Shown here: positions 1 through 12,564 of the stretch, in pieces
Layout: every line of letters begins with the position of its first letter
Numbering within the stretch: the stretch's first letter is position 1
Source: Nocardioides sp. L-11A
Lineage (GTDB): Bacteria > Actinomycetota > Actinomycetes > Propionibacteriales > Nocardioidaceae
NCBI GenBank assembly: GCA_029961745.1
Contig: CP124680.1
Coordinates: forward strand, 2,914,001-2,978,000
DNA length: 64,000 nucleotides
Direction: 5' to 3'
Position numbers and translations under genes: made by a program
The notes under the pieces: generated by a model
Database searches by the model: none
What the model saw: only the letters and a program-made list of their open reading frames with translations
What the model was told of the DNA's origin: nothing

Positions 1-3323
<3,323 letters not shown>

Positions 3324-3326
3324 CCT

Positions 3327-3953
3327 TCAGGCGTCGAAGAGCGACCGGATCCCCTCGATGAGCCACTGCTCGTAGGCCGACCGCGACCATCCCTGGACAA
3401 CGACCAGGCGGTGGTAGTGGTCGGGCGCCATGAGCAGCCAGAGGCGGTCCTGAGCGCGACGGACGGGCAGGGCGGGCGTCGCGTGCAGGCGGGCCAGCAG
3501 GTGGCCGGCGCCAACGTGCCGCTCCGCCTCGCTCGTCTCCCAGAGCGCGGCGACCGCCGGGTCGGCTCCCGAGGCACCGCGGATCACCTCGTGGACGTCG
3601 TCGTAGCGCGCGTTGACGGCGACGACGTGGCGGGCGGTGAGCGTGATCGCCCGGGCGAGGTCGCCGGCTGCGGCGATCGCGGCGACGTCGTCCCGCTCGG
3701 ACACGGCCCGCGGGTCGTCGTCACCGGCCAGCGCGACGTCCCGGACCACCTTGAGCAGGGTGGCCTTGTTGCCGACGGCGGTGAAGACGGTCGGCTTGCT
3801 GACGCCGGCCCGCGCGGCCACCTGCTCGACCGTCGTGCGGCCGTAGCCCTGCTCGACGAAGAGCTCGCGCGCGGCCCGCAGGACCGCGGCCCGGGATGCC
3901 TCGGCCTGCTCGCTGCGCAGGGGGGAGTGATAGCGCCTCTTGACCTCGGCCAC
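3327..3953 (-). CDS. TetR-family transcriptional regulator
   Basis: A 208-residue one-component repressor candidate. The N-terminal helix-turn-helix (about residues 25-70, with the stretch GYGRTTVEQVAARAGVSKPT) is typical of TetR; the C-terminal ligand domain is unclassified and has Trp and His residues in its last third. It is transcribed divergently from the cupin gene at 4033 with 79 bases between the two starts, so the cupin gene is its most likely target (inference from layout). The ligand cannot be read from the sequence. Confidence 0.9.
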   Translation of the reverse strand: MAEVKRRYHSPLRSEQAEASRAAVLRAARELFVEQGYGRTTVEQVAARAGVSKPTVFTAVGNKATLLKVVRDVALAGDDDPRAVSERDDVAAIAAAGDLARAITLTARHVVAVNARYDDVHEVIRGASGADPAVAALWETSEAERHVGAGHLLARLHATPALPVRRAQDRLWLLMAPDHYHRLVVVQGWSRSAYEQWLIEGIRSLFDA

Positions 3954-4032
3954 CCCGGCATCTTACCGTGCATATATTGGTTAGATGGTTGGTAGTTGAA
4001 TTGATCGCCATCTCCGACGACGGGAGAACCCG
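3954..4032. promoter_or_regulatory. Divergent TetR/cupin promoter region
   Basis: The 79 bases between the two divergent starts are much richer in A and T than their surroundings (about 3965-4008: TATATTGGTTAG, then GGTTGGTAGTTG). GGTT recurs with a spacing of about 8 bases. No clean palindrome was found, so the TetR operator is only presumed to lie here. Confidence 0.45.
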
Positions 4033-4503
4033 ATGAGCCTCGCCTACATCGCCCAGGCCGCCGACCACGAGCGGATCGAGTGGATCGAGGGATCGGAGCT
4101 GCAGATCCTCCTCGACGGCTCTCATACGGCGAACCAGGTCACCGTGGTGCGCAGCTCGCTCGGCGCCGGGGCCGCCTCGCCGCTCCACCTGCACCGGGAG
4201 GAGGACGAGATGTTCGTCGTCCTCGAGGGTCACGGCATCTTCTGGGTCGGCGACGAGCGGCACGAGGTCGGCTCGGGAGGTGCGGTGTTCCTCCCCCGGG
4301 AGATCCCGCACGCCTACCGGTTCACCTCGCCTCGCGTCGACCTCCTCACCATCTGCACCCCCAGCGGGATGGAGGGCTTCTTCCGGGGTGCTGGCCGGCG
4401 GCTCACCGATCCCCGCCCGGACGGGTGGGAGGTGAGCCTGGACGCGCTGGTCGCCGCCGGGATCGAGGGCGGCCAGGAGATCCTCGGCCCGCCGCCGGCG
4501 TGA
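4033..4503 (+). CDS. Cupin-domain protein
   Basis: A 156-residue single-domain cupin. Cupin motif 1 is visible as HLHREEDEMFVVLEG (about residues 53-67), giving two His and a Glu as likely metal ligands; motif 2 is PREIPHAYRF (about 96-105) with its His. The C-terminal tail (ICTPSGMEGFF onward) resembles that of quercetin-dioxygenase-like cupins, but the substrate is not determinable. It sits opposite a TetR gene that probably controls it. It is followed after 5 bases by the convergent LysE gene. Confidence 0.85.
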   Translation: MSLAYIAQAADHERIEWIEGSELQILLDGSHTANQVTVVRSSLGAGAASPLHLHREEDEMFVVLEGHGIFWVGDERHEVGSGGAVFLPREIPHAYRFTSPRVDLLTICTPSGMEGFFRGAGRRLTDPRPDGWEVSLDALVAAGIEGGQEILGPPPA

Positions 4504-4508
4504 CCCGA

Positions 4509-5168
4509 TCAGCCGCCGGCCCCGGTCGCGGCCGCCGCCGCGATGGCCAGGTACACCCCGGCGACGGGGAGCGCGCCCCGCGCCGGCCGGCGACCCGGGT
4601 GCGACGCTCGGGCCGCGCGCAGCCGACGGCCCAGCGCACCCGCCACCACGGCGTAGGCGAGGTCGACGACGAGCGCGACCAGCACCGTGACCAGGCCCAG
4701 GGCGAGCACCTCGGCCCGGGCCGCGGCGCCGGTCGTCCCGCGGGTCAGGAACTGGGGCAGGAACGCGAGGAAGAAGAGCGCCACCTTCGGGTTGAGCAGG
4801 TTCATCAGCAGGCCGTCGCAGTACACCCGGCCCAGCCGGGCCGGTACCGCCGCGGTCGGCCCCTCGGCCCGGTGCCGGCGGCGGAGCTCGCGCACGGCGA
4901 GCAGGACCAGGTACGCCGCACCGAGGTACCGGATCGCGGTGAACGCCGCGGGGCTGGCGGCGATCAGCGCCGACAGCCCGAGGGCGGTCGCGGCGGCATA
5001 GACCGCCGTGCCCGTCTCGACGCCCAGCACGGACACGACGCCGGCACGGGTGCCGTGGGCGAGGCTGCGGGTGGTGATGTAGATCGTGTTGGGGCCGGGC
5101 ATGCCGACCAGGACCACGGAGGCCGCGGCGAAGGCGGCCAGCTGCGCGGGCTCGAGGGACAGGCTCAT
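4509..5168 (-). CDS. LysE/RhtB-family amino-acid exporter
   Basis: A 219-residue inner-membrane protein with about six hydrophobic segments. The family signature near the N-terminus is clear: GMPGPNTIYITTRSLAHG (about residues 22-39) followed by GVVSVLGVETG. A second signature, LLMNLLNPKVALFFLAFLPQF, lies near residue 120-140. Members export amino acids or derivatives such as homoserine, threonine, lysine or arginine; the substrate here is unknown. It is divergent from a MocR-type regulator, a pairing common for exporters of this family, which suggests ligand-induced expression (inference). Confidence 0.92.
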   Translation of the reverse strand: MSLSLEPAQLAAFAAASVVLVGMPGPNTIYITTRSLAHGTRAGVVSVLGVETGTAVYAAATALGLSALIAASPAAFTAIRYLGAAYLVLLAVRELRRRHRAEGPTAAVPARLGRVYCDGLLMNLLNPKVALFFLAFLPQFLTRGTTGAAARAEVLALGLVTVLVALVVDLAYAVVAGALGRRLRAARASHPGRRPARGALPVAGVYLAIAAAAATGAGG

Positions 5169-5204
5169 CGGAGAGCTCCGTTCGGGTGGGTGCGGGACGT
5201 CCCC

Positions 5205-5253
5205 TAGCGTGGTCGCCGACCGCCCTGCCGGACCCGGGCCAATGGAGGCGCAA
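5205..5253 (+). promoter_or_regulatory. Promoter and ribosome-binding site of the MocR gene
   Basis: A -10-like hexamer TAGCGT lies at 5205-5210 in the lysE/mocR gap. GGAGG at 5244-5248 is spaced 5 bases from a GTG at 5254 and decides that start over the in-frame ATG at 5242, which overlaps the Shine-Dalgarno sequence. Confidence 0.5.
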
Positions 5254-6708
5254 GTGGATCGTTTTCGCGACCCCGACGAGCTGGTCCGCGTCGTCGGCGA
5301 CCGGATGTCGAGCCGCGGCGCGCTCTACCGACAGCTGGCCGCGGCGCTCGCCGACGCGATCAGCGCGGGCGAGCTGGTGGCCGGCGACCGGCTGCCGTCC
5401 GAACGGGACCTCGCCCGCGCGCTGCACCTGAGCCGGGCCACCGTGGTGGCGGCGTACGACGAGCTGCGGGGGCGCGGCCTCGTCGAGAGCAGGCAGGGGA
5501 GCGGCAGCCGGGTGGCCGCGCCCGACGACCGGGGTCCGGCGGCCGTGACGCGCCGGCTCCGGCGGGGCCTGTCCGCGGAGGCGGTCCGGCGGCTCGACGA
5601 GACGCCCGACGGGCTGATCTCGATGCGGCACGCCGTCGAGCCCGGCGACCCGCGGATCGCCTCGGCCGTGGCGGAGGTCGTCGAGGAGGACCTGCCGACG
5701 CTGCTCGACGAGATCGGCTACACGCCGCGCGGCCTGCCGGCACTGCGCACGGCGCTCGCGGAGCACCACACCCGCCTCGGCCTCGCCACGACCCCGGACC
5801 AGATCCTGGTCACCACCGGCACCCAGCAGGCCCTGTCCCTGGTGGCACAGCTGCTCCTCGAGCGCGGGGCGACCGTCGCGGTCGAGTCACCCAGCTGGCC
5901 GGGATGCTTCGACACGTTCAGCGCGGTCGGCGCGCGGATGGTCGGCGTGGGGCTGGACGAGGAGGGCCCGCGGGTCGACCTGCTGCGCGCCGCCCTGGCG
6001 CAGCAGCCGGTGTCGGCGCTGTTCGTGATGCCCACCTTCCACAACCCGACCGGCCTGCTGACCTCGGCCGCGCGCCGCCGCGCCGTGGCCCGGGTCGCGG
6101 CCGAGCACGGCCTCGCGATCGTCGAGGACCACGGCTACTCGACGCCCCTGACCGCGGCCGGGCCGCTCCCGCCCCCGATCGCGGCGTACGCCCCGCGGGC
6201 CGGGCGGGTCTTCACCGTCGGCTCCCTGTCGAAGTCGCTGTGGGCCGGACTGCGGCTGGGCTGGGTCCGCGCGAGCGCGGCCGACATCGACCGCCTCGGC
6301 TACCTGAAGGCCAATGCCGACATGGGCACCCCGCTGCTCGACCAGGCCGTCGCCACCCGCCTGCTGCCCGATCTCGCTGGGCTGGTCGAGGACCGGACGG
6401 CCGCCGCCCTCGACCGTCTCGCCCACGCCACCACCCTCCTGCGCGAGCGGCTGCCGGACTGGACCTGGCGGGCGCCCGACGGTGGCACGGCGCTGTGGAT
6501 CCGGCTGCCCGGGTACGACGCCGGCGTACTCGCCCGGGTCGCCCTGCGGCACGGCGTCGAGGTCACGCCGGGCCGGGAGACCGATCTCACCGGCGCCTGG
6601 GACGACCACCTCCGGCTGCCGTTCACCTTCGAGCCGACGCTGATGGCCGAGGCGGTACGGCGACTGGCGGCCGCCGCGGATGAGCTCAGCGGGCACTCCG
6701 GCTCCTAG
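5254..6708 (+). CDS. MocR/PdxR-type regulator (GntR helix-turn-helix fused to aminotransferase fold)
   Basis: About 484 residues from the GTG preceded by GGAGG. The N-terminal winged helix (about residues 20-90; GALYRQLAAALADAIS, LPSERDLARALHLSRATV) is GntR type. The rest is a class I aminotransferase-like domain with the PLP lysine in SLSKSLWAGLRLGW and the partner motifs FHNPTG and EDHGYS. MocR proteins bind PLP as a Schiff base and use it for regulation rather than catalysis. It is divergent from the LysE exporter, its probable target. The next gene starts 11 bases after its stop from its own promoter. Confidence 0.92.
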   Translation: MDRFRDPDELVRVVGDRMSSRGALYRQLAAALADAISAGELVAGDRLPSERDLARALHLSRATVVAAYDELRGRGLVESRQGSGSRVAAPDDRGPAAVTRRLRRGLSAEAVRRLDETPDGLISMRHAVEPGDPRIASAVAEVVEEDLPTLLDEIGYTPRGLPALRTALAEHHTRLGLATTPDQILVTTGTQQALSLVAQLLLERGATVAVESPSWPGCFDTFSAVGARMVGVGLDEEGPRVDLLRAALAQQPVSALFVMPTFHNPTGLLTSAARRRAVARVAAEHGLAIVEDHGYSTPLTAAGPLPPPIAAYAPRAGRVFTVGSLSKSLWAGLRLGWVRASAADIDRLGYLKANADMGTPLLDQAVATRLLPDLAGLVEDRTAAALDRLAHATTLLRERLPDWTWRAPDGGTALWIRLPGYDAGVLARVALRHGVEVTPGRETDLTGAWDDHLRLPFTFEPTLMAEAVRRLAAAADELSGHSGS

Positions 6709-6718
6709 GCTGGACGCC

Positions 6719-7366
6719 GTGACCCTCCCAGCCGCCGTCTTGTGGGACATGGACGGAACCCTCGTCGACACCGAGCCGTACTGGATGGCCACCGAGGAGG
6801 CCATCGCCGAGGAGCACGGCGGCACCTGGACCCACGCCGACGCCATGCACCTGGTCGGCAACGACCTGCTCGTCTCGGGGGAGTACATCAAGGCCAAGCT
6901 GGGCCTGGCCCAGTCGGCCGAGGAGGTCGTCGAGATGCTGCTCGACGGCGTCGTCGCGCAGGTCCGGCACGCCGTGCCGTGGTGCCCGGGCTCCCGCGAG
7001 CTGCTCCTCGCGCTGCACGAGGCCGGTGTGCCGTGCGCGCTGGTGACCATGTCCTACCAGCGCTTCGTCGCCCCGATCCTCGAGCACCTGCCGCCCGAGA
7101 CCTTCCGGGTGATCGTCACCGGAGACATGGTCGACAACGGCAAGCCGCACCCGGAGGCCTATCTCACCGCTGCAGCCGCACTCGGGGTCGACCCGGCCGA
7201 CTGCGTCGCCGTCGAGGACTCGCCGACCGGCGCCACCTCCGCCGAGGCCGCGGGCTGCCGGGTCCTCGTCGTCCCGAACCACGTGCCGGTGCCGCCGGGG
7301 CCCGCGCGGGTGTTCCGGGAGAGCCTGGAGGGGCTCACTCCCGCGGATCTGGGCTCACTGCGCTGA
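6719..7366 (+). CDS. HAD-superfamily phosphatase (beta-phosphoglucomutase-like subgroup)
   Basis: A 215-residue haloacid-dehalogenase hydrolase. Motif I is WDMDGTLVDTEPYW near residues 8-21 with the nucleophile and acid aspartates. Motif II is the Thr in VTMSY, motif III the Lys in NGKPHPEAY, and motif IV the acid pair in VAVEDSPTGATSA. The helical cap between motifs I and II puts it in subfamily I, with phosphorylated sugars as usual substrates. The GTG at 6719 is preferred because TAGGCT lies 7 bases before it (leaderless layout); an ATG 13 codons upstream overlaps the mocR end. The 3' end overlaps the convergent nuclease gene by 32 bases. Confidence 0.9.
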   Translation: MTLPAAVLWDMDGTLVDTEPYWMATEEAIAEEHGGTWTHADAMHLVGNDLLVSGEYIKAKLGLAQSAEEVVEMLLDGVVAQVRHAVPWCPGSRELLLALHEAGVPCALVTMSYQRFVAPILEHLPPETFRVIVTGDMVDNGKPHPEAYLTAAAALGVDPADCVAVEDSPTGATSAEAAGCRVLVVPNHVPVPPGPARVFRESLEGLTPADLGSLR

Positions 7367-8279
7367 CCGGCTCCGGATCGTCCGCAGCGGACCGGGGCCC
7401 CCGGGACTCGCGGGGCTCGGGGTAGGGAGGCGGGGTGCCGCCGTAGGCCGGGCAGATCGCCTGGTGGACGCACCAGCGGCAGCCGGCGCCCTTGCGCGCC
7501 TCGAACTCCCGACGCTCGGTGGCCGCCCGGATCGCGTCCCAGACCGCCAGCACCTTGCGCTCGGTGGCCAGCAGGTCCCGCTCGTCGGGCTCGTAGCGCA
7601 GCACCTCGCTGTTGCCGAGGTAGACCAGCTGGAGCATGCGCGGCACGACGCCGCGCATGCGCCACAGGACGAGCGCGTAGAACTTCAGCTGGAACAGCGC
7701 TTTGCCCTCGAACATCTCGTGGGGCGAGGGGCCCGTCTTGTAGTCGCAGATCCGGATCGCGCCGTCGGGCGCGACGTCGACCCGGTCGATGACGCCGCGC
7801 AGCAGCAGCTTGGCATCGGTGAGCGTCTCGACGTACAGCTCCCGCTCGGCGGGCTCGAGCCGGGTCGGGTCCTCGAGGTCGAAGTACTTCGCGAGGGTCT
7901 CGTGGCACGACGCCAGCCACTCCGCGATCTCGGGGCCGTCGACGGGGAACATCGAGCTGACCGCCGGCTCGATCTCCTGCAGCTCCGCCCAGGCGGGAGC
8001 GAGCAGCCCGTCGGCCCGCTCCGGGGTGCGCTCGTCGGCCGGCAGATCGAAGAGCTGCTCCAGCACGCGGTGGATCACCGTGCCGCGCACGGCGGCGGGC
8101 GAGGGCGGCTCGGGGAGCCGGTCGACACTGCGGAAGCGGTAGAGCAGGGGGCAGTTCAGGAAGTCGCCGACCCGGGACGGCGACAACGCACCCAGCACGT
8201 CGACGCCGTCGACGCGGGTGCCCCCGCGCTCGGACGGGTCGGCCGGCTCGATGCCGGCGGCGGAGGTGGTGGTCGTCAT
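7335..8279 (-). CDS. RecB-like PD-(D/E)XK exonuclease with Fe-S cysteines
   Basis: About 314 residues. The nuclease core shows a His motif (RGTVIHRVLEQLF), and the Asp plus D-Y-K motif (RICDYKTGPS). One N-terminal Cys (FLNCPLLYRF) and three C-terminal Cys (GAGCRWCVHQAICPAYGG) match the AddB/Cas4-type 4Fe-4S staple. Such single-domain RecB-like proteins are widespread in actinobacteria and presumed to act in DNA repair; the exact role is unknown. No Cas genes are nearby, so it is not called Cas4. The ATG at 8279 has TACTGT 7 bases upstream; longer upstream readings are Arg/Gly-rich and unlikely. Confidence 0.88.
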   Translation of the reverse strand: MTTTTSAAGIEPADPSERGGTRVDGVDVLGALSPSRVGDFLNCPLLYRFRSVDRLPEPPSPAAVRGTVIHRVLEQLFDLPADERTPERADGLLAPAWAELQEIEPAVSSMFPVDGPEIAEWLASCHETLAKYFDLEDPTRLEPAERELYVETLTDAKLLLRGVIDRVDVAPDGAIRICDYKTGPSPHEMFEGKALFQLKFYALVLWRMRGVVPRMLQLVYLGNSEVLRYEPDERDLLATERKVLAVWDAIRAATERREFEARKGAGCRWCVHQAICPAYGGTPPPYPEPRESRGPRSAADDPEPVSAVSPDPRE

Positions 8280-8364
8280 GGCAGCGACAGTAGGCCAGCC
8301 CTCCGACAACCGGGCGGTGGCCACCGCCGCCGGCGTGCAGCCGGATCCCGGATAGCCTCGGTAC

Positions 8365-9495
8365 GTGTCCGGCCCCCAGCGTCCCGCCCCCGAGCCCGCG
8401 CCGCTGCCCCGGGGCATGTTCCGGATCGGCCGGATCGCCGGCAGCGACGTGCTGGTGTCGAGCTCGTGGTTCCTCATCGCCGGGCTGATCGCACTCATCA
8501 TGGGCCCACGCGTGGACCAGGTGCAGCCGGGGCTCGGCGGCTGGAAGTACGTCGTCGGCGTCGCCTTCGCGATCGCGCTCTACCTCGCCGTGCTCCTCCA
8601 CGAGGCCTCTCACGCCGTCGTGGCCCGCCGGTTCGGGTTCACGGTGCACTCGATCACCCTCCACTTCCTCGGCGGCGCGACCGCGATCGAGGGGGAGGCC
8701 CGCCGTCCGAGGCAGGAGTTCTGGATCGCCGTGGTCGGCCCCCTGACCTCGCTCGCCGTCGGCGCGGCAGCGCTCGCGCTGTGGTTCGTGACGCCGAGCG
8801 GCCTGCTGCTCCTGGTGATCGAGGGCCTGGCCGGCGCGAACCTGATGATCGGGGTCCTCAACCTGGTCCCCGGGCTCCCGCTCGACGGCGGCCGGGTCCT
8901 CAAGGCCGGCGTCTGGGCGCTCACCGGCCAGGCGCACACCGGCACCACGGTCGCCGCCTGGAGCGGACGCGGCGTCGCCGTGCTGGTCGCCGCCGTCGCC
9001 CTGTGGTGGTCCTTCGGCGGCGCGGTGTTCAACCCTCTCGTGCTGCTCGTCGTCGCCCTGTTCCTGTGGACCGGCGCCAGCCAGGCGCTGACCGTGGCCG
9101 GCATCACCCGCCAGTTCAGCGGCATCGTCGCCAGCGACCTGGCCCGCCGCGCCCTGGCCGTGCCGGACGACGTGCCCCTGGCGGAGGCGCTGCGGCGCGC
9201 GCAGGAGGCCGGCGCGGGGAGCATCATCACCACCACGGCCGACGGCCGCCCGATCGGCGTGGTCGACGAGAGCGCCGCGCGCGCCGTACCGGCCGAGCGG
9301 ACGCCGTGGGTCGCGGTCGCCACCGTCGCCCGCACGCTCGAGCCCGGGCTGACCCTGCCGATGCGGATCACCGGCCCAGCGCTGCTCGACACGGTCCGGA
9401 GCACGCCCGCCTCCGAGTACGTCCTGCTCGACGACGACGGCCGCGTGTACGGCGTCCTGGCCGCGACCGACCTGATCCGCGCCGTCCGACGCTGA
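8365..9495 (+). CDS. M50 (site-2 protease family) membrane metalloprotease with C-terminal CBS domain
   Basis: A 376-residue integral membrane protease. The zinc motif HEASH (about residue 80, in LLHEASHAVVARRFG) and the third ligand in LPLDGGRVLKAG identify family M50. About five to six membrane segments are visible. The C-terminal 130 residues form a CBS-like pair (SDLARRALAVPDDVPLAEAL to VYGVLAATDLIRAV), so activity may respond to a nucleotide (inference). Substrates in this family include membrane anti-sigma factors, but no substrate is indicated here. GTG start with TAGCCT 6 bases upstream. Confidence 0.93.
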   Translation: MSGPQRPAPEPAPLPRGMFRIGRIAGSDVLVSSSWFLIAGLIALIMGPRVDQVQPGLGGWKYVVGVAFAIALYLAVLLHEASHAVVARRFGFTVHSITLHFLGGATAIEGEARRPRQEFWIAVVGPLTSLAVGAAALALWFVTPSGLLLLVIEGLAGANLMIGVLNLVPGLPLDGGRVLKAGVWALTGQAHTGTTVAAWSGRGVAVLVAAVALWWSFGGAVFNPLVLLVVALFLWTGASQALTVAGITRQFSGIVASDLARRALAVPDDVPLAEALRRAQEAGAGSIITTTADGRPIGVVDESAARAVPAERTPWVAVATVARTLEPGLTLPMRITGPALLDTVRSTPASEYVLLDDDGRVYGVLAATDLIRAVRR

Positions 9496-9536
9496 GCCGA
9501 TTCAGACCGGGCGGCCGGTGCCGATAGATTGCGCCG

Positions 9537-10490
9537 GTGACCGATGCGCCCCTCAGCCACGCCGGCGACGTTCCCTCCGATGCCTGGTCGGGCGTCCACC
9601 GCGGCCCGCTGCGGGTCGGTGAGTGGGTCCGCCTCGTCGACGGCAAGGGCCGCAAGCACAACTTCGAGCTCACCGCGGGCAAGCGCTTCTTCTCCAACAA
9701 GGGCCACCTCGAGCACGACGAGCTGATCGGTCGCGAGGAGGGCTTCACGGTGACGTCGTCGGCGGGCGGCGAGTACCTCGTGTTCCGACCGCTGCTCTCC
9801 GAGTTCGTCGTCTCCATGCCGCGCGGCGCCGCGGTGGTCTACCCGAAGGACTCCGCCCAGATCGTGGCGATGGCCGACATCTTCCCCGGCGCCCATGTCG
9901 TCGAGGCCGGCGTCGGCTCCGGCGCCCTCACCTGCTCGCTGCTGCGCGCCGTCGGGCCGCACGGCCGCGTCTCGTCGTACGAGCGGCGCGAGGAGTTCGC
10001 CGACGTCGCGCGGCGCAATGTCACCCAGTTCTTCGGCGGCGAGCACCCCGCGTGGCGGCTGACGCTCGGCGATCTCGCCGAGGAGCTGCCGGCGTCGGGC
10101 GAGCGCTGTGACCGGATCATCCTCGACATGCTCGCCCCCTGGGACTGCCTCGACGCCGCTGCCGACGCGCTGCTGCCCGGCGGCATCGTGTGCGCCTACG
10201 TCGCCACCACCACGCAGCTGTCGAAGTTCGTCGAGGCCGTACGGGTCCACGGCGGGTTCACCGAGCCGACGCCGTGGGAATCGCTCGTGCGCGACTGGCA
10301 CGTCGAGGGGCTCGCGGTGCGTCCCGGGCACAAGATGATCGGACACACCGCCTTCCTCGTCACCGCCCGCCGGATGGCTCCCGGCGAGCGCGCGCCACTC
10401 AAGAAGCGCCGGCCGGCGCCCGGCGCCTACGGACCGGACTACACCGGGCCCCGCCCGCCCGGTGTCCCCGACACGCCCGCCGACGGCTGA
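9537..10490 (+). CDS. trmI: tRNA (adenine-58-N1)-methyltransferase TrmI
   Basis: Methylates A58 in the T-loop of tRNAs using S-adenosylmethionine, stabilising tRNA structure. At 317 residues it matches the family. The SAM motif I is VVEAGVGSGALTCSLLRAVG (about residues 121-140), followed by SYERREEF and the catalytic-loop region LDMLAPWDCLDA. The N-terminal domain (GEWVRLVDGKGRKHNFEL) is the usual TrmI cap. It begins at a GTG 6 bases after TAGATT. It lies immediately upstream of mpa, its standard position in actinobacterial proteasome loci. Repeat copy 1 begins 32 bases after the stop. Confidence 0.93.
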   Translation: MTDAPLSHAGDVPSDAWSGVHRGPLRVGEWVRLVDGKGRKHNFELTAGKRFFSNKGHLEHDELIGREEGFTVTSSAGGEYLVFRPLLSEFVVSMPRGAAVVYPKDSAQIVAMADIFPGAHVVEAGVGSGALTCSLLRAVGPHGRVSSYERREEFADVARRNVTQFFGGEHPAWRLTLGDLAEELPASGERCDRIILDMLAPWDCLDAAADALLPGGIVCAYVATTTQLSKFVEAVRVHGGFTEPTPWESLVRDWHVEGLAVRPGHKMIGHTAFLVTARRMAPGERAPLKKRRPAPGAYGPDYTGPRPPGVPDTPADG

Positions 10491-10522
10491 GCCGGCCCGG
10501 CCCGATGGGGTGCTCCGGGCGC

Positions 10523-10582
10523 TGCGGTTTGGTCCCAAACCGCAACAATTCCGGCCCCAGACATGGTGTTTGTGCCCAAACG
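10523..10582 (-). repeat. Bipartite palindromic element, copy 1 (trmI/mpa gap)
   Basis: The hairpin box at 10523-10544 has 10-base perfect arms (TGCGGTTTGG) around TC. The second box, GTTTGTGCCCAAAC, ends at 10581. The CCCAAAC cores start at 10534 and 10575, 41 bases apart. It lies between the trmI stop and the mpa ribosome-binding site, and reads in the minus orientation of the consensus used here (copies 3, 5 and 6 define plus). Confidence 0.9.
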
Positions 10583-10640
10583 GCGTTAATCACTTCCCTG
10601 TAACACCGGCCCGAGTAGTGTCGGATCCAGGAGGTGTGCC

Positions 10641-12404
10641 ATGACGAGCATGGGAGAAGGCACGACAGGCGGACACCGTTCCCCGAGTCGTGAGGAGCTC
10701 GAGGACCAGGTGCGTTACCTCGAGGAGGAGATCCACGATCTGCGCCGCCGCCTGGTCGACACCCCGACCGGCGCCGCCCGGAGCCTGGAGTCCCGGCTGG
10801 CCGAGGCCCAGCGGTCCCTCGCCGCGGTGACGGCCCAGAACGAGCGCCTCGCGGGCACCCTGCGCGACGCGCGCGACCAGATCCTCAAGCTCAAGGAGGA
10901 GGTCGACCGGCTGGCCCAGCCGCCGGCCGGCTTCGGGACCTTCCTGCAGCGCAACGAGGATGACACGGTCGACGTCTTCACCGGCGGCCGCAAGCTCCGC
11001 GTGAGCGTCAGCCCCGCCGTCGAGCTCGACGAGCTGCGTCGCGGCCAGGAGGTCATGCTCAACGAGGCGCTCAACGTGGTCGCCGCGTTCGCGTACGAGA
11101 CGGTCGGCGAGGTCGTCATGTTCAAGGAGCTGCTCGCCGACGGCGAGCGGGTCCTGGTGATCGCCAACGCCGACGAGGAGCGCGTGGTCCGCCTCGCCGA
11201 CCCGCTCCTCGGCGAGACCCTGCGCGCCGGCGACTCGCTGCTGCTCGACTCCCGCGCCGGCTACGTCTACGAGCGGGTCCCGAAGTCGGAGGTCGAGGAG
11301 CTGGTCCTCGAGGAGGTCCCCGACATCACCTACGAGACCATCGGCGGTCTGGGCAACCAGATCGAGATGATCCAGGACGCCGTCGAGCTTCCCTACCTCT
11401 ACCCCGAGCTGTTCGCCGAGCACGAGCTCAAGCCGCCCAAGGGGATCCTGCTCTACGGTCCGCCGGGCTGCGGCAAGACCCTCATCGCGAAGGCCGTCGC
11501 CAATTCGCTGGCCAAGAAGGTCGCGGCCAAGACCGGCCAGGAGGGGAAGTCGTACTTCCTCAACATCAAGGGACCCGAGCTCCTCAACAAGTACGTCGGC
11601 GAGACCGAGCGCCACATCCGGCTGGTGTTCCAGCGCGCCCGTGAGAAGGCGAGCACCGGTACGCCGGTCATCGTGTTCTTCGACGAGATGGACTCGCTCT
11701 TCCGCACCCGCGGCTCGGGGGTGTCCTCCGACGTGGAGAACACCATCGTCCCGCAGCTGCTCAGCGAGATCGACGGCGTGGAGCTGCTGGAGAACGTCCT
11801 GGTCATCGGCGCCTCCAACCGCGAGGACATGATCGACCCGGCGATCCTGCGACCCGGGCGACTGGACGTGAAGATCAAGATCGAGCGTCCTGACGCCGAG
11901 TCGGCCCGCGACATCTTCAGCAAGTACCTCACCGCCAATCTGCCGCTGCACGCCGACGACCTCGCCGAGTTCGGCGGCGACCGCGGGGCCACCGTGACCG
12001 GCATGATCCGGGCCGCCGTCGAGCGGATGTACTCCGAGACCGAGGAGAACCGGTTCCTCGAGGTGACCTACGCCAACGGCGACAAGGAAGTCCTGTACTT
12101 CAAGGACTTCAACTCCGGCGCGATGATCCAGAACATCGTCGACAGGTCGAAGAAGATGGCGATCAAGGACTTCCTCGAGCACGAGCAGAAGGGCCTGCGG
12201 GTCTCCCACCTGCTCCAGGCGTGCGTGGACGAGTTCAAGGAGAACGAGGACCTGCCCAACACGACCAACCCCGACGACTGGGCGCGGATCTCCGGCAAGA
12301 AGGGCGAGCGGATCGTGTTCATCCGCACGCTCATCACGGGCAAGCAGGGCACCGAGCCGGGCCGGTCGATCGACACGGTCAACGACACGGGGCAGTACCT
12401 CTGA
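10641..12404 (+). CDS. mpa: Proteasome-activating AAA ATPase Mpa/ARC
   Basis: A 587-residue hexameric unfoldase that captures Pup-tagged proteins and threads them into the 20S proteasome. An N-terminal coiled coil (about residues 12-85, [18 protein letters not shown] and heptads after it) is the Pup-binding region. Two OB-like domains follow, then one AAA module with Walker A GPPGCGKT at 273-280 and Walker B acids at 348-349 ([11 protein letters not shown]). The C-terminus ends in GQYL, the penultimate-Tyr motif that docks Mpa on the proteasome. A strong AGGAGG lies 7-12 bases before the ATG. Downstream is a small peptide gene and then a terminator. Confidence 0.97.
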   Translation: MTSMGEGTTGGHRSPSREELEDQVRYLEEEIHDLRRRLVDTPTGAARSLESRLAEAQRSLAAVTAQNERLAGTLRDARDQILKLKEEVDRLAQPPAGFGTFLQRNEDDTVDVFTGGRKLRVSVSPAVELDELRRGQEVMLNEALNVVAAFAYETVGEVVMFKELLADGERVLVIANADEERVVRLADPLLGETLRAGDSLLLDSRAGYVYERVPKSEVEELVLEEVPDITYETIGGLGNQIEMIQDAVELPYLYPELFAEHELKPPKGILLYGPPGCGKTLIAKAVANSLAKKVAAKTGQEGKSYFLNIKGPELLNKYVGETERHIRLVFQRAREKASTGTPVIVFFDEMDSLFRTRGSGVSSDVENTIVPQLLSEIDGVELLENVLVIGASNREDMIDPAILRPGRLDVKIKIERPDAESARDIFSKYLTANLPLHADDLAEFGGDRGATVTGMIRAAVERMYSETEENRFLEVTYANGDKEVLYFKDFNSGAMIQNIVDRSKKMAIKDFLEHEQKGLRVSHLLQACVDEFKENEDLPNTTNPDDWARISGKKGERIVFIRTLITGKQGTEPGRSIDTVNDTGQYL

Positions 12405-12471
12405 CGCCCGCTTGGCCCCCTCGCTAGGGTGGGCCACGTCCCCCAACGTCCCCTTCCGACAGGAGCCCCCC

Positions 12472-12549
12472 GTGGTCAAGAAGCTCATCATCGTCGCCCT
12501 CGTCGCGCTCGGCGTCACCGCCGCCGTCAAGGTCGCCAAGGGTCGCTGA
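12472..12549 (+). CDS. 25-residue hydrophobic/basic peptide
   Basis: A GTG-initiated reading frame encoding 25 residues: two basic residues, then a hydrophobic run (LIIVALVALGVTAAV) and a basic tail KVAKGR, i.e. one membrane-spanning segment. AGGAG lies 7-11 bases before the GTG, TAGGGT at 12424-12429 could be its promoter, and a strong terminator follows 15 bases after the stop, so the unit looks like a complete tiny gene. It resembles the small DLW-39-type actinobacterial proteins in its N-terminal half but lacks the DLW tail. Function unknown. Confidence 0.6.
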   Translation: MVKKLIIVALVALGVTAAVKVAKGR

Positions 12550-12564
12550 CCTCTTCGCGTCGAC

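Noticed and set aside
7335..8279. Cas4 nuclease
   Set aside because: The Fe-S and PD-(D/E)XK pattern is shared, but there is no CRISPR array or cas gene in the window; the general RecB-like call is safer.
10523..10582. Rho-independent terminators as the sole explanation of the palindromic element
   Set aside because: There is no T-run, orientation is mixed, and a second box at a fixed 41-base distance is unexplained by termination.
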